A stretch of 64,000 nt of DNA from Sipunculus nudus (taxonomy: Eukaryota; Annelida; Sipuncula; Golfingiida; Sipunculidae): the NCBI GenBank assembly GCA_026874595.1, contig CM049319.1, positions 59,840,917-59,904,916 on the forward strand, read 5' to 3'. The stretch's first letter is position 1; each line of letters begins with the position of its first letter. The notes under the pieces are model-generated. The model was not told where the DNA came from. It saw only the letters and a program-made list of their open reading frames with translations, and searched no databases. Below are positions 11,601 through 23,394 of this stretch, piece after piece. Both the position numbers and the translations under genes were made by a program.

Positions 11601-13160
11601 TAAAAAAGGATGTATCCTGATAATTAAATATGATCCGCCCCTCATTATTAAATATGATCCGCCCCTGGAAATTCAGGGGTTTATTTCAGTGCTCATATGG
11701 AAATGTCCATAAGCTCAATACAAACAACAGATATTTTGCACTAAGAACAATAAAACTGTACATGATTTTTAAGCACGAAGCAACATACACATTGTATGAT
11801 GAAATATGTAATGTTTATACAGTGAACCCATACTACGTAAGTAGTAACCCCCTCCCCCTTCTCATTGACCTCCCCAACCGTCTCCTACATTCATCAAAGG
11901 AGACATCGACGAGATGTGAATTGAGAACAGTGATTAAACCTTACTTTAAAACAGAAGATTTATGGATTTATGTCATATTTAACAATAAATTAACTTCAGT
12001 TAACTACATGTCGTTGAATGGCAATTAGTCATCTTTTAATTATAAATGTTTACATTAATGAGATCACAAAGGTAATTTAACATTTCTCATGATGATGTTA
12101 TTTAAATAGAACCAAATATTCCAAAATTTTACCCTATCTATAAGGAATGTATAAGATGTAATGTAACTTTGATGATCTTCCGTGTGTTTTTCATATAAAT
12201 TTGAGTACCCCAAATTAAACATAGGATCCGCCCCCGTTACACTGAGACGATTTGGTGGAACTAATAAAAAAATGTTAATGTATTATCCAAACTTCATCTC
12301 CGAAAAATTTGGTACTTTTATCACTATCTGAACAATTCTTCTGTAATTTGCCGTTTACCGCTGCACTAATAAGGTTTGAAATCCATGTGTTTTTCAGTGC
12401 CTTTTTAACCTTTTCTTAGGGGTAGCCAGGGCGTTTTCCCATACGTTTCAATATAGGCCTACCTATCTCGCTACATGATCCACCTGGCAGAAAAGGGTGT
12501 ATCTCCATACAGGCTCCAGCCGTATGCGCGACTGCACTCCGCGCCACACAAGTCCTATTAATTTCTCTATGTGGACTATGTTTTAGCCGCGTCCGTGTCT
12601 ACATCACGCTGGAACATGTGGACAGGAAGAGCTACGACATTAATTCAAGGTAGCAGAACTGGGTTAATTAATAAAAATATTGGTTTTTTTTAATAAAAGC
12701 TATACTTAATATTGAATATACGGCAAATACAGATACGCGAAAGAAGGTTGTTGGGGCAGCGCCCTCTTACAAACTTTGAAAATATTCCTTATTTGTCTAT
12801 ATCTCCACAAACATCACAAAATATATTAATTTCGGGTAAACTATGAAATTATAAGTATATTACCTATTGTATTATTATATTTTCTTTTTATAGCATATTT
12901 GGTTATCCTTTTCATGGAGCAGATCCACTGACCTCCCCCTTCAATATTCTGAATTCATTTATACACTTATTTATAAACTGCAAATGTCATATTATTCTCT
13001 ACTCCCATGCCATTGTCTCATTAGTGTCAAATTAACAAATTTGTAAAAATTTTATAGGACACACATAGTTCGTGCTTTCACAGATAAGACGTCTTTAATA
13101 TGTATACCTTTACTCATTTAAAAACCGGATCTAGTCATACAATGAATCAGCTACCTTAAA
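11601..13160. other. Intergenic stretch, no gene recognised
   Basis: Two nearby copies of GATCCGCCCCT (about 11634 and 11658) and a GGATCCGCCCCC near 12226 look like ends of hAT-type MITEs, but complete element boundaries could not be set. The 132-residue open frame starting at 11630 has no recognisable domain. Confidence 0.4.
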
Positions 13161-13168
13161 GAGACGTA

Positions 13169-13531
13169 TTTGGGTATTTCTACAGAAAACATCGCATTTC
13201 AAGTGTTTTCTTGGTGATTTTTTTTATCTTGGTTTTGATAAAATAAAACTTAGTTTGTATAAAAATATCTTTGGAATTATAGAATAATGCAAGAAGTGCA
13301 CTTTTCAGTTTCCCTTTTCAAATAGTCTAGGTAAGGGAAAAATTTGAACCTTTTTCTCGACACCGTTACACGAAGTAATGTCTCACTTGTACATTGCAGA
13401 AATTGTTTTCACGTGATTTTTTTGTGATTTTCGATAATTTTATTCATGCCACTTTACGCATTTGCTAATTTCTCAGTGACAAATATAGTTTCGGGACATG
13501 AAATGTGACATTTTTTGTAGAAATACCCATT
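13169..13531. mobile_element. MITE with TTTGGGTATTTCTACA-type terminal inverted repeats
   Basis: The left end TTTGGGTATTTCTACAGAAA and the reverse complement of the right end (AATGGGTATTTCTACAAAAA) match over about 35 bp with few differences. TA flanks each end (13167-13168 and 13532-13533), consistent with a TA target duplication. The 363-bp interior is non-coding, so this is a non-autonomous element, possibly Tc1/mariner-related. Confidence 0.65.
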
Positions 13532-16500
13532 TATATATTATTTATATCACTTAAAATGATTTTTTTTTGTAGTCCACCTGCTAAAAGGAGAATAATACAA
13601 ACAATGAAAGAAGCATGACACTTGCCATAATCGTTCTCCAGATCATACTCAATTAATCTATCAACCATAAGGACAGGGGTGGAAATCCCCGACATTTTAC
13701 CCTTTGAAAAAAATGTGAGTTTAAAATTTCTTGATTTATGGGATGCGACATATATGTAAGTTTGCTTGTAGTAGTGTATAGTTACTTGTGCATGAATGAA
13801 GCCTAACTGACACAAAAGTGTCCTGTTATGAGAGCTCTGTGTATTAATCATGGTCAATGACTTCACATAATATCCTAGCATCAACCAACCCCCACCTACT
13901 CTGGCATCAGATTACACCGCCATATTGCGTCCCTCGGAACCAGATGTAGGTCAAATGGTCCTATTTGTAAATATGACCTGGCTTCGTGACCTGATGAGAG
14001 TAGTGAATGGTTTGGCCTGCTCTGGTTGGCTCTAGCCGTTATACCAGAAAGCCTTTAAAATCCCTATTGTTTGATTTTTATGTATGTTAAGCATAATCTC
14101 ACACAATATTGATGTTATCAATCAAATATTTTTTTAAATTTGTTTCCAATCATAGACATGTTGTCCAGATGGTTGTTTGGACTGCTTGGAGGGGTAAATT
14201 TTGCTTCACTACATTCAGACTAGGGTGGTGAAAAAATGAGATACACAAGCACTGATTTGCTTGGCCTTGTTTGACTGTTCGACTGTTTGAAATGGATAGT
14301 TTATACAGCAGGTCACTCGGGGTCCTCCGTCAGTCGTTTCATACCTTGTGTCTTCACATTACTATCTGTAACATAAGGCTATGTTGGGGCCTTGTAGACA
14401 TGTTTTAATAGTAATTTTAGGGGCCTGTGTGTGGAGTAACAATGGCAAATAAGGGGACTGTAGTTGAGGGATGAGCATAAATAATGTCCTACTTTTATGG
14501 AAAAACATCTGGTTGTTTTAGAACGCTTAAAAAGAGAGCCAGAGGTCGGTGACAGATTTGAATGAAATTCCTGGCCATAACATCGGCCGGTGGCGCCACA
14601 TGGTGGCGTCCACGTGAAATGCATAATAACTCTAAATCGAGGTACACATGGTAGTATTTTCTGACTAATAACAGACCAGCGACCAGGAACATAAATAGAA
14701 ATGACAAGAATCTAGTTCTGTATATGAGCAATATTCGGTAATGTTAAACATAACAAGGAGGAAAAATCAATGTGTGGGTGTAATCATAAGGCAGCCTGCG
14801 TGTATGTCAGTGTGGCATAAACAGTTTATCGAAAATCGCACTGATAATCTCAACAAAGAAACACCATTTCCGTCATTCAAAAACGTCTCACACCTTTCAA
14901 GTACTAGTACGCTGTCATTTCAAATAAAACCGGACTAACAATTGCATACGTTTATTTAGGTTTTAATAACACCGGCCGTTTACGAAAAAAGATCGTTATA
15001 TATCGGCAAAAATAACACTACATGTTTGTACTTTTTCTGTTAGCATTCAAACTGGTCTCCCAGGAGTTGGCGTCAGTTGAGAGCCGAGTCGTAAGAGCAA
15101 TAATAAACGACGGCGGTTGCCATTGAGTTTGGATTTACGGTTTGGTTTATAAATTCAGATGTATTTTCTGTGTTAATCTGTAACCCATTGTCTAATGTTA
15201 ATTTTGCAGGTTGTGTACATCCATATCGTTGTAAAAAGTATGGTGACCGCTGCAATGCATTTTTCCGTATGATTTGTGTCCCAACCCTATGAGTCCAGTT
15301 ATAAATTGCCTACAAATTCATGTATACAAGGCTGATGAGATCCCTAAGCATTCAACAGTGTATTGTAGCTCCAAATGTATAAAGTTTGTGCATGAACCAT
15401 GAAGCTGTATTTGGCCCGCGCTCCTTCCACAGCGCGTTAACTGCCTATATCTACTGTATAGAAGCGTTATATTTTCCACTGCCTCGGGAGCGTATATTTG
15501 ACCATGTGAGTGGCCACCTGAATTTGCCAAACATCAGTTGGAGAGTTCTCTTGAAGTATATATAACAATAGACCTCCACTAGTTTGTACGACTATGTATA
15601 TTTAAAACTACCTTAACAATGTACAGGTAAACACGGTTAAGGAGGTGTCGCTGTTGAGAGGGATATGTCACTATTATGTCCGAATGATTCAAAGCCAAGT
15701 GGAAATTGAGTTAACATAAGCCAATCCACATGCTTTCTGAAAGTGGCAAAATAAACGGCTGAGAGCTACAAATTACACCGGGTTAACTGTCTGTACGGTG
15801 TTGTGTCAATACCCAAGGCTCGCAATTTCATGTCCGTTGGTCGGTTAATTCCAAGAATCATGGTCCAAGCTGTACATACTTAATGCGCAAGTACGATCTT
15901 GTGCAAAACCTGGTAGAATATAGACACATTGCTAAAATCTATGCATTATGCATTATGTTAATAATAAGTAGAACACAAATAAGATTAAGAAATAAAATGT
16001 ATTTCCAATAATAATAATAATGATAATGATAATTATAAAATAGTAATCAGAACATAGACAATACCAGTACAATCAATTATTGATTATCAGTTTTGAGGAG
16101 GAGGAGGCACTGCATATTGTAAATTAAGTCAGAATGATATATTCGGTAAAAATAACATGATGAAGAGAAGTATAAGACATATAAATATACAGAGTTTATA
16201 CACAGTTATAAGTTCACACACAAAAAAACTCCTCCTACTTATAATCACACAAGGAAAAAACAAGGATTGATTTGTACTGTTGTTAAGGTCCATTCTGTTT
16301 ACAAGTCACTGCGCATGTGCGGACATGGCGCATAATGCTAGCAACAAGGAGAAGGACCTATATGCTCGTTCGGAAATACATGTTTCCGAATTTTAAAGTG
16401 TGGCGGCCAATAAACGACGACATTACCGACATCTTTTGGCGACGATTGGCACTGAGTGTATGGGTCCGTTACATCTATAAAGAAAGATTGTTTATGTCAC

Positions 16501-17253
16501 ACAGTAAATGATAAGCAGAAAAAAATGAATCTCATCCTTAAAGATCCCTATCGGAGACCCTGGCATGTATTTTGCTTACTATAAAAAAAATGCAGGTCGC
16601 AGGAGCCAGGGAAAAAACAGGCAACTATTGCCCTCATGATCTTTTCTCCGGGTATATCGAAACGACAAGATTTGCGTGCTCATTTCAATAATAAATGCCT
16701 CCGAAAAGAGGGTATGCTTTTATACTCGTTTATGTGTTTGTTTGTGTGTTTGTTCACAACAAATCTCACGCAATCATGAACGGGATCTCAAGAAATTTCC
16801 AGCGCATTTCGGGAATGAGCCAAAGATAAATTAGATTACATTTTGGCGTGGATCTGGTATATGATCCGGACTCAGGAACGATATCAATGAATATTCACAA
16901 ATGTAGAGTCACTTATGCACGAATGTACATTGGAATACGGGCCGAATAAGTGAATACCAACACGGTTTTGGGAGCATCCCACAATAGGGTCGGACGCATG
17001 ACGGAGGCTTGCATTCCTTAGAATACAGATTTCAATTTTCCAATACATCTCTTATTTATAAAGAAGTTGTATAATGAAAATATGCGTTTTCTCATAGATC
17101 TGTCATTCCTTGCTGTCATATTCGTTAAACTGCATAGTATTATCTCAGTTCTTCTTCAAGTATTTTGTTACAATCACAAATCGCAAGAACGATGCTGTAT
17201 GATCTGCTTACCAAGATATGAGATTCTCTCACTAATGAAAACTTATGTTTCAT
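13532..17253. other. Intergenic stretch, no gene recognised
   Basis: Only short open frames without domain features. A dispersed repeat lies near 16740-17040 (a GTTTGTGTGTTTGTTCACA start, then ATGAACGG, GGGAATGAGCCAAAGA, ATTCACAAATGTAGAGTCAC and ACGGAGGCTTGCATTCC) and belongs to the family seen at about 26740-27080, 33140-33300 and 48900-49030. Confidence 0.45.
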
Positions 17254-17868
17254 TTATTCATAATAGACTCCGTGAACAACACAAACTACGAACAAGGAGT
17301 CATTCTGAAACGTTTCACAGGCAAACCTGTCTGTGGCCGTGTTCCATAAACACCTTGTGGCCACGGCTAGGCCTGGTGTCCCGGACCCGTCTTTTTGTCC
17401 TATCATCACTTGTGACACGAGCTTATGACGTTTATAACCCATTTTCTTGATATTATCTTTCACAGTTTCTGATATTCTTCGCACTAAAATGCCAGTTCTA
17501 TGAGGGTTATATACTTCGTTTAACAAACACACCCTCAAAGTGTCACTTATCACCCTAGCAACGGCCTCAGTTTTGAACTCCGCGTCTTTACTCGGTCCAA
17601 GTTGGTATGTATTCTCTACTTTGATTTTAGGTTGTTTTTGAGCGTTTTCGTCCAGTTGAATACTTGCGGCCCTTGAAGATCTCCGTCGGAAACTGTTAAA
17701 TGCCACAATAGCCGAAGCTACGCCGAAAAAGGAACTTTTACGTCGACCTGCACGATTCGGTTGCTGCTGCACTGAAAGCTGCGCGCGCATCGGAGAAGCG
17801 CTAGGTGTAGGAGTCTTGATTTCAACTGATTTTCTCTTTTGTGTCTTAAGATCTGTTGTCGTCGACAT
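17254..17868 (-). CDS. Tctex1-domain protein (dynein light chain Tctex-type 4/5-like)
   Basis: A single coding exon of 204 residues with an ATG at 17868 and a TAA at 17256-17254. Residues 1-80 are a basic, Ser/Arg-rich linker (RRKSS, RRRSSR). Residues 85-204 form a Tctex1 fold with the family signature ENTYQLGP (85-92), then an alpha-helical stretch with LLNEVYNP (115-122), HKLVSQVMIGQ (148-158), RCLW (172-175), NDSLF (189-193) and a C-terminal VHGVYYE. This layout matches TCTEX1D1/TCTEX1D4 (now DYNLT5/DYNLT4) rather than the short DYNLT1/3. Family members act in axonemal or cytoplasmic dynein and intraflagellar transport complexes. A pyrimidine-rich TTACTGTTTTAG 24 nt upstream of the ATG may be a 5'-UTR acceptor. 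AATAAA overlaps the stop codon. The subfamily is uncertain. Confidence 0.85.
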   Translation of the reverse strand: MSTTTDLKTQKRKSVEIKTPTPSASPMRAQLSVQQQPNRAGRRKSSFFGVASAIVAFNSFRRRSSRAASIQLDENAQKQPKIKVENTYQLGPSKDAEFKTEAVARVISDTLRVCLLNEVYNPHRTGILVRRISETVKDNIKKMGYKRHKLVSQVMIGQKDGSGTPGLAVATRCLWNTATDRFACETFQNDSLFVVCVVHGVYYE

Positions 17869-17895
17869 TCTGTTTGTACACTTATGGCACCATCT

Positions 17896-18060
17896 AAAAC
17901 AGTAATTTAAAATTATATAATATAATATATCATAACATAATATAACGTAACAAAACATAAAATAATATACTGTAATATAATATACTGTTATATAATATAA
18001 AATAAAATAAAATAAAATAATGTAATACAATATAATATAACATGATGTGAAATCATTTAA
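17896..18060. repeat. Pentanucleotide-like AT-rich tract (ATAAT/ATAAA)
   Basis: An imperfect series of ATAAT and AAAAT units just upstream of the Tctex1 gene. It ends near a pure (AAAAT)n-like run at about 17998-18021. A longer open frame through it is repeat translation and not an N-terminal extension. Confidence 0.75.
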
Positions 18061-18539
18061 TATCATATATTACAATGTTAAAAATGTGAGGCAACATCAT
18101 ATAATTTTATATACATGTACAAAGTTGAACTAAGTTTTAATGAAGATTTAACTCTAATTTAGCTTGAAGAAAACTGTTTTTATCAACTTTCACTGTTGAG
18201 GGACATTTTTATTCCGAATAACATTGATAAAATTAGAAATTATACGACATAGAATGATACGATTTTTTTCTGCATATCAAGATGGCACAGAGACATGTAT
18301 AGTACAGTTATCAGTCTAACTCTTGTGACCAGTTATATAGACCTAAAAGTGTCAGAAATAACGATCATCTCCTTTTTTTATTTACATATACATTTCCAGG
18401 ATGTTTCAATATTCAGAGTAGTTATTTAATTGGTCCAGACCAAGGAATACATTAAATGTGAACATTTATACTACATATTCATGAATATAAAATACATAAT
18501 TTTATATATGAAACGCTCAGGTTAAACATATATACATTT

Positions 18540-18660
18540 TAACAGTATAGTGAAACCTGTGTAATAAGACACCTGAAGACTGGCCTGAAGTGTTCTCTAT
18601 TTACAGGTGGTCTCATTAGACAAGTGGTCTTTTAGACAGGCTCCACTCTACTTAGCTAAC
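18540..18660. repeat. Fragment of an AAACCTGTNTAATAAGAC-type dispersed repeat
   Basis: The sequence alternates GAAACCTGTGTAATAAGAC and GGTGGTCTCATTAGACA, i.e. partly inverted copies of the same short words. This is typical of a small inverted-repeat element. Boundaries are approximate. Confidence 0.4.
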
Positions 18661-18732
18661 TATTAACTGATGGGTAAAAATCATTTTGAAAAAATAGAAG
18701 AATCAACAACTAGAACATACTGTAGACATATA

Positions 18733-19161
18733 CTGGGGTTGGCTTATTATTCGTGAGAGTTTCTAATTCGCGAAATACGCGAAAGCGAAAACATCGCGAA
18801 AATGAAAACTTAGTGAATAAGACGAATCATCTACACAGGCACAGTCTCATTAGTATTTTACGTGTGTTGTCCATACCTTAACCTTTGAAAGAATAAAGGC
18901 CAAAATTTGTTATAATAAATAGTAAGGTGTATTTTATGTGACATGTAAAGCAAATAAACATGGACATTTTAAATTATATCTAATCTTCCATAATTTCTGC
19001 CTCTTTCTTTTCGTTCTCGTGTTTCCTCGCCAAATCTTAGCGTATATAATATATAATCAATATTGGTGCAGATTACTGGTCTTGAAAATGGAACCTTCGT
19101 GTAACATTGAAAAAGTGAAAATCGCGTAAAATTAGCCTCGCGAATATGAAGCCAACCATAG
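18733..19161. mobile_element. MITE with CTGNGGTTGGCTT terminal repeats, copy 1
   Basis: The left end CTGGGGTTGGCTTATTATTC and the right end GCGAATATGAAGCCAACCATAG are inverted repeats, flanked by TA at 18731-18732 and 19162-19163. The interior has many GCGAAA/TCGCG stretches and no coding sense. The length is about 429 bp. A second, more diverged copy is at 36619-37044. A Tc1/mariner-type origin is inferred from the TA flank. Confidence 0.7.
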
Positions 19162-19164
19162 TAT

Positions 19165-21095
19165 TAAAGTCCAATGTTTTTACTGTGCTATGTGTACGCC
19201 CTCATAAAACCAACTGACGAACTGACCACTACCGCATATATGCAATTACTATATACAAATAACTGCAGAGCATACATGCTGGCATGTTTACATACATGAT
19301 GTGGGTAAGGAGAGAGAGATACAGGGGGACAGCAACGTTTAGAACTTAAAGAACAAGGCGGGGACAGTATGTGCTAACTACTGTGTCCACATACTCTGTT
19401 TAGAAGTACAAAGACATGCCCTCTTTATGTATATATCCCATGAAAGTTGGTGACATGTCAGTTTATCTATCTTTATATTTGTATATATATACATGTGTTA
19501 TATATGTCTATATACATGTATATGTGTATTGGAGTATGACTAAAACGTTATCGATATGGCGTATTATTTCTTGGTTGAAATGTCCTTTTAACGCAAATGC
19601 CATATGATTTACGCAAAGTATTTTGTATCAGTTAATCTGTAGAATTTAAGGCGTGTTTTCGCCTCGTGTAATTGAAAACTAACCAGAATATCTGATATTA
19701 TAATTATTTACCTTATACACATAAATTATCATCGGGAATAGGTAACTGTCAACATATAACACAGAAATACATTAATGTCTGAGCAGATTCATTAATTTTC
19801 ATTAATTTTCACTTTTATTAAATTATTTATTTCATATAAACATAATTTATTTTTAATGGAAATTCAAAAATACTCAAGGGTATGTTAGAATTTATTCCGG
19901 ATATGGACCAGAGTCCGGAATAGACTCCCGTACGCGGATAATATGGACATGACTACTGTAATGTTATATATGATGGTCTTCCTGGAGAAACAACCTACCT
20001 GGCTTTGTCGCATAGAATGTTGCTTTTAGAACATTGTAAGCAGATCCATTTTAAAAGTCAAACTAATGAAACGAAATTAGTAACAGTGTAAAAAGATTAA
20101 GGTTACGGGTTCATAACATGTTCTTGTACCGTGATAATAAAATTCCCTTTAATTCTTTTTTTATGTATATGAATGTCTTTGCTTTCATCGAAACTTTTTT
20201 CATGATGAGCATGATCATTAAAACATGGTTCTCATAACTTAATGATGAGTTTATAGCTCTCCAATTGCTAGTTTTTATATTAGGTTAGAGTTATATAAAG
20301 CTATTTATAATTAAATTTACAATCAACAAGTATAAACGGCCAGTCCGAAACCGTATGTACGGAAATACTGACGACGGCACTTACCCGTGTTGTCGTGTGG
20401 TCTACACCAAGTCCATGAATGAACTGTTGTTGTTACTAAGGGAGGGGGTCACTTGACAATACCACCGACAGGCGGCAATACCGGACATATCATTAACCTA
20501 GTCTAGGTTTCCGTGTCAACTGATCCCGGTTTGTTACGTGACTGGACACTTGATACAATCCTGTGACGCTTAGTTCTTTACTAAATCGAACAAATTTTAG
20601 ACACTCTTTTATTTGCCATCTATATTAAATATAGTTAATACTTGGAATAAATTTTAGATCCAATTTGCCCCATTAAGACTGAAAGAAAAAATATCACCTA
20701 TCTAGGAAATTTCTTGGTGGCTGCACCAATTTATGAGAAGCATTGCTATTAAGTTATATCAATAAACACAAAACCAGCTATATATTTATATGCCTCATCT
20801 GTCGATTGTATGTGGTTCTGACCTGCTCTCAGTACAAATTAATTAGGTTCAGGTAATTCCTGCTGAAAAGTTTCTTATAACAACTCTGTGATGGATGCAT
20901 GAGCTAGTTTATCTTCAAGCAGTTAATAATAAACAGAAAAAAAAAACAAATTATTAGTTGCAATTGTCTTGAAGCTGAAAGACCAATATTGCAAACCGCC
21001 ATTTGCAAGTCTGATTTGCCACCACATGGCTTTGTTGAACGTGTTTGCGTTATCCCCCCCCCTCCCCCCCACCACACACACACACAAACATGGAC
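19165..21095. other. Intergenic stretch, no gene recognised
   Basis: AT-rich sequence with short TATATACATG motifs near 19480-19530 and no open frame with recognisable features. Confidence 0.45.
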
Positions 21096-21097
21096 AT

Positions 21098-21300
21098 TAG
21101 GGGCGGATTCAGAATTTTAGAAAGGGAGAGGTCTATCCCATGCAGACTAATAAAAAAAGTAAAAAGAAGTTCCCAAGGTGCTGAAAATTGGGACATTACA
21201 AAAGTAATGTGAAACTCTTAGAGAAAGGTTGCGGTGTTGATAATGGAGGGTGGTCTGATCTAACTGAACCCCCCCCCCCCTCCCCCCCCCCCCCGGATTG
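21098..21300. mobile_element. hAT-like MITE fragment (GGGGCGGATTC left end)
   Basis: The left end AGGGGCGGATTCAGAATTTT is followed by a GACTAAT block and a C-rich right part ending CCCCGGATTGG. The internal order (TIR, CCCA..GACTAAT, GGGACATTAC-like block, poly-C, GGAT) parallels the complete copy at 46922-47124. The right terminus is degraded. Confidence 0.5.
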
Positions 21301-21789
21301 GACATACATGTATGTAAAACGAAAAACTTGTGTGTGATTGGATCTGCGTGTCAAACAAAGTATTCAAGAGATTAGATGGCAGACGTCAGATATCAGGTTA
21401 GGCCCATTTTACCGCTATTATGAAACGTCGTGTCCATGCCACTCGGCAGATTGTTTCGTCTCCCACAGCCTTTTGACGGCAGGTCAACTGAACTAAAGTA
21501 AAATGTGTAGCCGCCTGGCAAACCAGCACGACATCATTATGCTGATTAGTCAAACTAAATATAAATCCTACAGGCTGGTTTGCTGTTGTCCCATGTATAT
21601 GTGTCAATGCCGCCTACAATAACGGATCGGTCAAACGATACAAAGGCATATTATACAGGCTTATAGATCACGTCTCCTCCTTGTATTGTCCCATTAGAAC
21701 AGGTAGGCCATTTGATACTATTGAACGGGCGTCTCTATCCACAATCACGTATACTAGTAGCCCCTTACAATTCAATCTTTACCTAGTCC

Positions 21790-22010
21790 CTTCTGATAAC
21801 GGAAAGGGGACATCAAGGGTTTGAGAAAAGGAGAAGTTTAACCCAGAAAGACTAATTATTCATGAGAAATTCTTGAAAAGATCTCTCAGGTCCGGAAAGT
21901 GACTTACAAAAGAAGTTTGAAACCCTCATGAAAAGTGTCGTCGGTTGAAGGGGTTGGGGTGGGGGGTTGGGTACTGGATCCCCCTTCCCGCAACTGTGGA
22001 TCCGCTTCTG
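21790..22010. mobile_element. hAT-like MITE copy, right end GTGGATCCGCTTCTG
   Basis: The right terminus GGATCCGCTTCTG at 21998-22010 is the same as that of the element at 46922-47124. The interior blocks AACCCAGAAAGACTAAT and GGTCCGGAAAGTGACTTAC also match that family. The left terminus is eroded or missing. Confidence 0.5.
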
Positions 22011-22259
22011 CAGGATGAACAATCATCATGTTATGGTATTTGTAATTGTATCCGCCAAAACGAAGTTTTGCGAATACTATGTTTTTTAACGGGGTCCGCC
22101 GCCGCCGCGTTCGTTTCCGGAGAACTCCTCTGGTTCTACTGTAAGGATTTTCCCGATACTTACACTAATTATCGGGTCACATGTGAACTGGTGCCTGGCC
22201 AATTTGCGTTAACCTCTGACCTTTCCTCTCTGCCCAGCGTTCATTTGTGCGTCTGTTTC

Positions 22260-22935
22260 CATACATAAATCAATATATCTCGGGAACCGTTTGACCGATC
22301 GGGAAAAAAATTGTACAAATGTAGCCCTTGGATAGCTTTATAACATACACAAAAATGGTGGCGCCACTTGCAACCATGTTTGCACAGTATCTTTCTGTTC
22401 ATTTGCCTTGGGTTAAAATCACTCGTATCTCTGCAATGGTTTGACTAATTCACTTGAAATTCGGCATGCGTATACATCCTGGATAGCTTTTTTGATTGTA
22501 TGACAGGTGGCGCCACCTACATTCATGTTCACGCTGCAGACATCAGAGCTCATATCTCGAGAACCGTTTGACCGATTGGGCCAAATGTTGCATGTGTAAG
22601 AATCTCACATAGCTCTTTATCATACACAAAACTGGAGTGGCCACCTGCAACCATTTTTGCACAGCGTCCGTTTGTTTGTCTGCCCTGGGCTAAAATCACT
22701 TGTATCTCTGTAGTGGTTTGACATGACTGCCTAAAATTTTGCAGGTTAATACATCCTGGACAGCTTTCTTAATTTTAAGACAGGTGGCGCCACCTACATT
22801 CTAGTTTACGCTGCAGACATTCAGGCTTATATCTCAGGACTGGTAGGACGTACATATCCTCCTGAAATTTTGCATGTGTATAGATCTCACATAGCTCTTA
22901 ATCACTTTTGGTAGGTGGCGCAACCTGCATACACT
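22260..22935. repeat. Tandem array with dimeric 277-bp period and GGTGGCGCCACC cores
   Basis: The core GGTGGCGCCAC or a variant occurs at 22357, 22506, 22634 (degenerate AGTGGCCACC), 22783 and 22914. Spacings alternate 149, 128, 149 and 131 bp, so the true unit is an A-B dimer of about 277 bp. A-type monomers are preceded by an ACCGTTTGACCGAT-like block and CATACACAAAA. B-type monomers are preceded by CATCCTGGATAGCTTT and followed by CACGCTGCAGACAT. It is non-coding. Confidence 0.8.
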
Positions 22936-23353
22936 ATTCGGCTGCAGACATCCATGCTAATATGCAACACACCTTACTCTATTTCCCCTGCCACTCAATC
23001 CATGCCTCATTTCACCCGCTCCACTCTGATCCTGGCGGATTCACGTAGTCGCATGTCGACTACCCGTATTCGAGTTACAGAATGGTTTTCTGCGCCATTT
23101 TGTCTAATACTCTGATTTATTTGAATGTTTAAACTATATCATATTTTAATTCAACAGTATAGCTTAAATCAGCTCGTTACAGATAGAAATTACTGTATTA
23201 CTTCTTCTGTTTGTGGATACACACGAGTATATGATCAGGTATGAATGCCATACTCCTGTGTTTGACTTGATGATCACAAGATGGCGCTGAGATGTAGAAG
23301 CGGTATCACTGTAATAACAATGAAAACAACGTAGTAAAAAGACATGTTCATGT

Positions 23354-23394
<41 letters not shown>

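Noticed and set aside
17869-18066. N-terminal extension of the Tctex1 protein
   Set aside because: The extra residues come from an AT-rich pentanucleotide repeat, and a likely splice acceptor lies just upstream of the ATG.
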